Origin: Fragilaria radians
Lineage: Eukaryota > Bacillariophyta > Fragilariophyceae > Fragilariales > Fragilariaceae
DNA: 10,391 nt
Assembly: GCA_900642245.1 (NCBI GenBank)
Contig: CAAAJI010001309.1
Span: 1-10,391 of the forward strand
Reading direction: 5' to 3'
Shown piece by piece: positions 6,758 through 10,391 of the stretch (its first letter is position 1; each line of letters starts with the position of its first letter). The notes under the pieces were generated by a model that did no database searches, had not been told where the DNA came from, and saw only the letters and a list, made by a program, of their open reading frames with translations. The translations under genes and the position numbers were made by a program.

Positions 6758-7923
6758 CAGGCGGCCGTTTCCGACGCTTTCAAGCGCATGGTACGGGTAG
6801 CGCCAAGCTCCGGCAGGATCCCGTGCAGCGCATCGAGGCACGAGGCGGCGAGGTATTTCGAACGTTCCGGGCTCCAGCCGTAAATCTCGTCAGGCAGGTC
6901 CGCATTGTCCTTGAACGGCATCTCCAGCGTCATCGAAACGCAGCCGAAGCGTTCGGCCAGCTGGGTGGTGGACATCGACATGTTGGCCTGGCCCGGGGCG
7001 GGAATCTGATAGCCCTGGCGGGTCTGGAAATCGGGCGAAACCCGCTCGAGCGTGTCCGAGAACAGCCTGAACAATTCGCTCTGGCGCGCGGTCAGCGAGG
7101 GAATGCCCTCGAAGCCGGCGAGGAAATTGGCGGGGATCGCCTCGTCGCCGTGGATGTCCATCGCGAAATCCGGCGGATCCTGGTCCATCGCATTCCGAAC
7201 GCACAGCACTTCAGGGCTCTTCTCAGCGCTGGGGTCATGCCATTCGCGGTTGAGATTGGTGCCCGCAGCGTTGGTCCGCAAATGGCCGCGGCGCGACCCG
7301 TCGGGGTTCATGTTGGGGACGATGTGGAAAGTGCAGTCGCGGCGCAGGACCCGGCTCACCGGGTCGTCGCTGTCGGCCAATTTCTCGAGCGCGCCTTCCA
7401 TCCACCATTCGGCCATGCTCTCGCCGGGGTGCTGGCGGGCGTAGAGCCATACGGTCATCGGCCCCTCGCCGACCGTCAGGCAATCGATGTCCTGCCCGTC
7501 GAGCGTCTTGCCGAGCACCCGGTAGGCAACGCCGGGAAGCGCCGCGATGGTCGACACCAGGTCATGGTGCCGCTCCATCGAATAAGGCGCGAAATAGGCC
7601 AGCCAGACGCAATCGGTCTCGGGTGTGAAGCGGATCGTCAGGACGCCGTTCTCGTAGCTCGTGCCCGGCACCCGCACCCAATCCTCGCGGTCGACCGACA
7701 TGCACGCCTTGTAGTCCGGCCAGCCGTCGGGATAGGCCGACTTGCCGCAATTGGTGATCTTCAGCGTGACTTCGCGCCCGCCCCCGCCGGCCAGCTTGAA
7801 GTGAAACCATTGATAGAAATCGCTGAGATGATCGGTGACGATCTCCAGCTCGGCCACATCGCCGTTCTGGGAAACGACGCGGATGTTACCCGCGTCGAAC
7901 GCGCTGGAAATCGTGATGGGCAT
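6757..7923 (-). CDS. M14 family zinc carboxypeptidase, cytosolic carboxypeptidase (CCP-like) type
   Basis: Predicted metallocarboxypeptidase of the M14 family, closest in layout to the CCP/Nna1-like branch (M14D): a beta-rich N-terminal domain (about 1-120), then the catalytic domain. It is 388 aa with no signal peptide, so it should be cytoplasmic. Zinc ligands are His165 and Glu168 in QHPGESMAEWW and His258 in DIHGDE. Substrate-side residues fall in NMNPDG (204-209), HLRTN (214-218) and GTNLNREW (221-228). The general base is probably Glu334 in TLEMPF. Eukaryotic CCPs remove glutamates from tubulin tails; the role of the bacterial relatives is poorly known, so no substrate is claimed. The ATG at 7923 has GAAGG 5 nt upstream. 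An 85-nt gap separates it from the upstream histidine kinase, and its TGA overlaps the gpmA ATG by one base. It may share a transcript with both, though I cannot rule out its own promoter in the gap. Confidence 0.93.
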   Translation of the reverse strand: MPITISSAFDAGNIRVVSQNGDVAELEIVTDHLSDFYQWFHFKLAGGGGREVTLKITNCGKSAYPDGWPDYKACMSVDREDWVRVPGTSYENGVLTIRFTPETDCVWLAYFAPYSMERHHDLVSTIAALPGVAYRVLGKTLDGQDIDCLTVGEGPMTVWLYARQHPGESMAEWWMEGALEKLADSDDPVSRVLRRDCTFHIVPNMNPDGSRRGHLRTNAAGTNLNREWHDPSAEKSPEVLCVRNAMDQDPPDFAMDIHGDEAIPANFLAGFEGIPSLTARQSELFRLFSDTLERVSPDFQTRQGYQIPAPGQANMSMSTTQLAERFGCVSMTLEMPFKDNADLPDEIYGWSPERSKYLAASCLDALHGILPELGATRTMRLKASETAA

Positions 7924-8008
7924 GGCGACCTTCGAATGGTTGGAACGGGCTGGCCTGATACTGTCCTCGGCGCGGACTGCAAAGCCCCGGCATCAAGCCC
8001 TTACGAAG

Positions 8009-9124
8009 CTATACGGCGTCGGGCACCGCGGCATCGCGTGCGAAAAAGATCACGACGCGCAATCCTTCGTTCGGCGCCGAATGGACCTCCAGCCTGGCGT
8101 TGGCATTCTGTTTCAGGGATTGCGCGATGACTGCGCCGAGCTTGCCCGTCTGCGGCCAGCTCGCCCCGTCGGGCAGGCCAACGCCATCGTCGGCAACGAC
8201 CACGCGGCAGCCAGTCTCGTCGACCAGGCTGGACAGGGTGATGGTGCCGCCGTCGCGCCCGACGAACGCGTGCTTCAGGGCGTTGGTCATCAACTCGTTG
8301 ACGACCAGGCCAGTCGGCATGGCGACATTGATCGACACCGGCCAGGTATCCACCTTGAGGTCGAGCCGGATGCCCTCCACCGCATGGGCCTGCATCACCG
8401 ACGACGCGACCTGACTGAGGTAGACGCCAAGGTCGATGCCGTCATCCGCCCCTTCGCCGGACAGCAAATCATAGAGGATGGCGAGCGAGTTGATCCGCCC
8501 GGCCAGTCGGTCGAACCGCTCCCCGGAGTCCCCGTCGGCCACATTGCGCGCTTCCATCCGGATCAGCGCGGTGATCATCTGGAGGTTGTTCTTCACGCGG
8601 TGCTGCAGTTCGCGCAGCAAGGCATCCTTGTCCCGCAACAGCTGTGCCTGCCGTTCGCCGGCATCGACATCGCCCTGCCCGGTGGTCACCAGCGCAACCA
8701 GCCGGAACATCGGCACGCCCTCGTCGCTTTCGATCGTGTTCGACCAGGCATCGACCGTGATCGACTGCCCGTCGTGATCGATCGCGAACGCGCCGATATA
8801 TTCCTCGTCGTTGAGAACGGCGTCGCTCAGCGACGTGTCATCACCGCTGGCCGCCGCCACGCCGGGCAGGACTTTCCAGCTGCGCCCCTGGATGTGCGCC
8901 GCGGAGCAGCCGGTCAGTCGCTCGAATTCGAAATTGCAGTAGGTAATCGCTTCGGACGGGCCGAGTTCGGACACGGCGATCGCGACCGGCACATGATCGA
9001 GGAATTGCTTGAAGCGTTCACTTTCCAGCGCATCCGAGAGGCCAGGCGTCGCCATTAGCTGCTCCACCTTCTCGGCGGGAACGGGCACGGGGGGAACAGG
9101 CTGGGCGGGAGTATCATTTTTCAT
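8009..9124 (-). CDS. PAS-containing sensor histidine kinase, HisKA_2 type
   Basis: Cytoplasmic sensor kinase, 371 aa from the ATG at 9124, with no membrane segment. Order of parts: a Pro/Val-rich N-terminus (1-25), a PAS domain (about 33-147), a HisKA_2 dimerisation domain with the phosphorylated His175 in ELQHRVKNNLQ (172-182), and an HATPase_c domain with N-box NELMTNALKHAF (276-287, Asn281) and ADDGVGLP (311-318). HisKA_2 and HWE kinases are frequent in alphaproteobacteria and often feed the general stress response through PhyR-like regulators; that link is an inference here, as no response regulator is in the window. The PAS domain looks LOV-like (ITYCNFEFERLTG, 60-72), but the flavin-bonding cysteine position holds Trp83. 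The frame is open to 9262; 9124 is preferred because the 46 residues upstream resemble no domain and carry no signal peptide. No Shine-Dalgarno is clear. The gene is first in a leftward run with the M14 gene and gpmA, and divergent from rpmJ. Confidence 0.92.
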   Translation of the reverse strand: MKNDTPAQPVPPVPVPAEKVEQLMATPGLSDALESERFKQFLDHVPVAIAVSELGPSEAITYCNFEFERLTGCSAAHIQGRSWKVLPGVAAASGDDTSLSDAVLNDEEYIGAFAIDHDGQSITVDAWSNTIESDEGVPMFRLVALVTTGQGDVDAGERQAQLLRDKDALLRELQHRVKNNLQMITALIRMEARNVADGDSGERFDRLAGRINSLAILYDLLSGEGADDGIDLGVYLSQVASSVMQAHAVEGIRLDLKVDTWPVSINVAMPTGLVVNELMTNALKHAFVGRDGGTITLSSLVDETGCRVVVADDGVGLPDGASWPQTGKLGAVIAQSLKQNANARLEVHSAPNEGLRVVIFFARDAAVPDAV

Positions 9125-9131
9125 TAATGCC

Positions 9132-9160
9132 GTCGTATGCCAGCCATATGCGGTTGGCAA
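9132..9160 (-). promoter_or_regulatory. Possible kinase promoter containing a palindrome
   Basis: On the leftward strand TTGCCA (9160-9155) and TACGAC (9137-9132) are 17 bp apart, preceded by a T-rich tract (9159-9169) that could act as an UP-like element. The -35 is good and the -10 poor. An inverted repeat at 9138-9159 (8-bp arms TGCCAGCC and GGTTGGCA in the top strand, one mismatch, 6-bp centre) fills the spacer, where an operator could sit. Transcription from here would begin at about 9125, right at the ATG at 9124. Confidence 0.3.
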
Positions 9161-9206
9161 AAAAATAACATGAGCACGCCGACAAGCTGGATTTACCGCC
9201 CCTGCC

Positions 9207-9235
9207 TTGACTACATTCGCCTCTGCACCTAGTGG
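9207..9235 (+). promoter_or_regulatory. Possible promoter for rpmJ
   Basis: TTGACT (9207-9212) is followed after 17 bp by TAGTGG (9230-9235). The TTGAC core is the strongest part of alphaproteobacterial housekeeping promoters; the -10 is weak. It would give a leader of about 55 nt before the rpmJ ATG at 9297. Confidence 0.4.
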
Positions 9236-9296
9236 GGCCGCCGGTCCTAACCGACCTTCCAATCACGATTAGAACAGCAAAGCAGGCGTCCCGGCC

Positions 9297-9422
9297 ATGA
9301 AAATTCGCAATTCACTGAAGTCGCTGAAGTCGCGCCATCGCGATTGCCGGGTGATTCGCCGTCGCGGACGGACCTACGTCATCAACAAGACGAATCGCCG
9401 GTTCAAAGCCCGCCAAGGCTAA
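9297..9422 (+). CDS. rpmJ: 50S ribosomal protein bL36, zinc-free form
   Basis: Small basic protein of the large ribosomal subunit, 41 aa. It begins MKIRNSLKSLKSRH, continues RDCRVIRRRGRTYVINKT and ends RRFKARQG, the characteristic bL36 pattern. Zinc-binding bL36 proteins have a Cys-Cys-Cys-His set; here only Cys17 remains, so this is the longer, zinc-independent (C-minus) form. In many alphaproteobacteria it is the only bL36, so it need not be a zinc-starvation paralogue. The ATG at 9297 has AGCAGG about 11 nt upstream, a loose Shine-Dalgarno. The gene stands alone and is divergent from the kinase. Confidence 0.97.
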   Translation: MKIRNSLKSLKSRHRDCRVIRRRGRTYVINKTNRRFKARQG

Positions 9423-9440
9423 GCTCCGGGGGAGCTTGGC
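9418..9440 (+). terminator. Hairpin over the rpmJ stop codon
   Basis: A 10-bp stem (one U-G wobble) with a GGG loop; its left arm includes the rpmJ TAA stop (9420-9422). No T run follows, so it is not a classic intrinsic terminator. It may protect the 3' end of the short rpmJ mRNA or help termination by another route. Confidence 0.45.
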
Positions 9441-9494
9441 CGACCGGGCTCGCCAGGGCTAAGTCTTCTGCATCGGCGCCTAGGTCCGCCTCTT

Positions 9495-9518
9495 AAGCGA
9501 AAATCAGCGATTTTGCTT
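9495..9518 (+). terminator. Second hairpin between rpmJ and the lipoprotein gene
   Basis: AAGCGAAAATC and GATTTTGCTT pair as 10 bp with one bulged G and an AGC loop. The right arm is T-rich and is followed by TATCC. It could end rpmJ read-through or sit in the lipoprotein leader. The rest of the 143-bp spacer shows no gene. Confidence 0.3.
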
Positions 9519-9565
9519 TATCCACTGGACATTGGGCGGCTGCGCCTTGTGTTCAGGAGTGGGCG

Positions 9566-10015
9566 ATGCGTGTTGCACTGACGTTCGGATTTATTTGCCT
9601 GCTCACCGGTTGCAGCGACCCGGCGACTCAAGCTCCACTGGCGCTCAAGCCGGGCCAGTATGACATCTCGGCCCTAGGCGAGAGCTATGTCGAGATCAGC
9701 CCTGGCAACACGAGCGACAAAAAATGCCTCTCGGCCTTCGACGTGTCGGAATTCGAACGCTTCCCGATGCTCCACGGCACACGGCGACTGCCCGAATGCA
9801 GCGAGACGGTCGAACCGCGCAAAGGTAATCTGGTCCTCGGGCGGCAGCGATGCACCTCCGGCCATCTGGACAAGGATGAGACCGTCTCCACCTATGAGGT
9901 CGTGATCGGTGAGGAGCAATTCATGATCAGTGGCGCGGTCAAGGATCGACGCGACGGAACCGGGCCGGACACCGGCAACTTCAAGGTAATCGGTCGGCGG
10001 ATTGGCGATTGCTAA
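9566..10015 (+). CDS. Small cysteine-containing lipoprotein, possibly DUF3617-like
   Basis: Hypothetical envelope lipoprotein, 149 aa. The N-terminus is a short hydrophobic signal ending in a lipobox (Leu-Leu-Thr-Gly-Cys), so Cys16 should be lipidated; the mature part begins with Ser-Asp. AGGAG lies about 6 nt before the ATG, which supports the start. The mature part opens with ALKPGQYDIS (26-35) and has four further cysteines, Cys54, Cys78, Cys96 and the C-terminal Cys149, which could form two disulfides. The order (Pro-Gly near the N-terminus, then a Lys-Lys-Cys-Leu step, a mid Cys and later beta strands) recalls DUF3617 proteins of proteobacteria, but the match is by eye only. No function is claimed. 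It ends 4 bp before the convergent ligA stop. Confidence 0.85.
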   Translation: MRVALTFGFICLLTGCSDPATQAPLALKPGQYDISALGESYVEISPGNTSDKKCLSAFDVSEFERFPMLHGTRRLPECSETVEPRKGNLVLGRQRCTSGHLDKDETVSTYEVVIGEEQFMISGAVKDRRDGTGPDTGNFKVIGRRIGDC

Positions 10016-10032
10016 GTCGCTAGCTGAGCGCG
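10016..10032. terminator. Small hairpin between the lipoprotein gene and ligA
   Basis: GTCGCT and AGCGAC pair as 6 bp around an AGCTG loop, covering the ligA stop codon and starting right after the lipoprotein stop. The stem is short and there is no T run, so this is only a weak candidate for a shared terminator. Confidence 0.2.
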
Positions 10033-10391
10033 ACGATCGCCGCCCACTCCGCCTCGGTCGCGACCCGCACCCCAAGTTCCGCCGCTTTCTTGAGCTTCGA
10101 TCCGGCGCCCGGCCCGGCCACCACCAGATCGGTCTTGGCACTGACCGAGCCCGCCGAACGCGCCCCCAGCCGCTCGGCCTGCGCCTTGGCCTCGTCGCGG
10201 CTCATCGTTTCCAGCGCTCCGGTGAACACGATCGTCTTGCCGGTCCATTCGGTTGCCCGCGCGGTCGAGACAAAGGAGGCAGGCCGGGCAAGCGCCAGCA
10301 AATCGGCCAGTTGCTCGCGGTTATGCGGCTCGTGAAAGAAATCGGCCAGCGCCTCGGCAACGACAGGCCCGACCCCCTCGACCGCCGAGAG
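10020..10391 (-). CDS. ligA: NAD-dependent DNA ligase, C-terminal part (5' end outside window)
   Basis: C-terminal 123 residues of LigA, which seals nicks in DNA during replication and repair using NAD. The segment entering at the right edge (LSAVEGVGPVVAEALADF) is the last helix-hairpin-helix repeat. After a short linker comes the BRCT domain: WTGKTIVFTGALETMSRDEA, then the GSVSAKTDLVVAGPGAGSK stretch, and AAELGVRVATEAEW near the end, all typical of LigA. The frame runs open to the right edge, so the adenylation and OB domains lie outside the window. A TTG at 10301 is only an internal codon and not a start. Confidence 0.97.
   Translation of the reverse strand, partial: LSAVEGVGPVVAEALADFFHEPHNREQLADLLALARPASFVSTARATEWTGKTIVFTGALETMSRDEAKAQAERLGARSAGSVSAKTDLVVAGPGAGSKLKKAAELGVRVATEAEWAAIVALS

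Noticed and set aside
6823..8130. 435-codon open frame antisense to the M14 carboxypeptidase
   Set aside because: It is the mirror of the carboxypeptidase and shows no domain.
8012..8414. Loss of kinase activity by a degenerate ATPase domain
   Set aside because: The N-box Asn281 and the DDGVGLP motif are intact; only the last glycine-rich motif looks loose, which is common in HisKA_2 kinases.
7835..9058. 407-codon open frame antisense to the histidine kinase
   Set aside because: It is the mirror of the kinase and shows no domain; it also runs through the gap between two genes of the other strand without its own ribosome binding site.
9125..9262. Upstream start of the histidine kinase at 9262
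   Set aside because: The extra 46 residues show no domain and would overlap the putative rpmJ promoter; the ATG at 9124 is simpler.

Overview
This is a gene-dense, GC-rich stretch of bacterial chromosome. The best guess is an alphaproteobacterium of the Sphingomonadales. That rests on the short cysteine-poor bL36 protein, the purE-purK pair, the 228-residue phosphoglycerate mutase, the HisKA_2-type histidine kinase and the general look of the proteins; no rRNA or other decisive marker is present. I see no insertion sequence, prophage, CRISPR array, tRNA or clear sign of transfer. Most genes are core metabolism or housekeeping, with a few regulatory and envelope proteins among them.

Left part (1-3741): two envelope zinc metalloproteases are divergently transcribed. 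The M48 lipoprotein runs leftward and is cut by the window edge. The large exported M16 protease with two fused halves runs rightward. A symmetrical hairpin flanked by A and T runs (3759-3801) separates the M16 gene from the convergent purK and probably terminates both.

Middle part (3772-6757): purE and purK form a leftward pair that converts AIR to CAIR by way of N5-CAIR in purine synthesis. Divergent from purE is a small GGDEF protein with intact active-site and inhibitory-site motifs. It ends 6 bp from the convergent gpmA (glycolytic phosphoglycerate mutase).

Right-middle part (6071-9124): a leftward run of three genes in transcription order: an orphan PAS-HisKA_2 histidine kinase, an M14 carboxypeptidase of the cytosolic-carboxypeptidase (CCP-like) type, and gpmA. 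The carboxypeptidase stop and gpmA start share one base, so these two are probably translationally coupled. The kinase PAS domain resembles a LOV domain but has tryptophan where the photoactive cysteine would be.

Right end (9297-10391): rpmJ (bL36, 41 aa) runs rightward, divergent from the kinase, followed by a hairpin over its stop codon. Next comes a small cysteine-rich lipoprotein, perhaps DUF3617-like. It converges on the C-terminal part of ligA (NAD-dependent DNA ligase, BRCT domain), which runs in from the right edge.

No wholly new system stands out. The best leads are the LOV-like PAS without its cysteine, the coupling of a CCP-like carboxypeptidase with gpmA, and a palindrome inside the putative kinase promoter that may drive a leaderless transcript.
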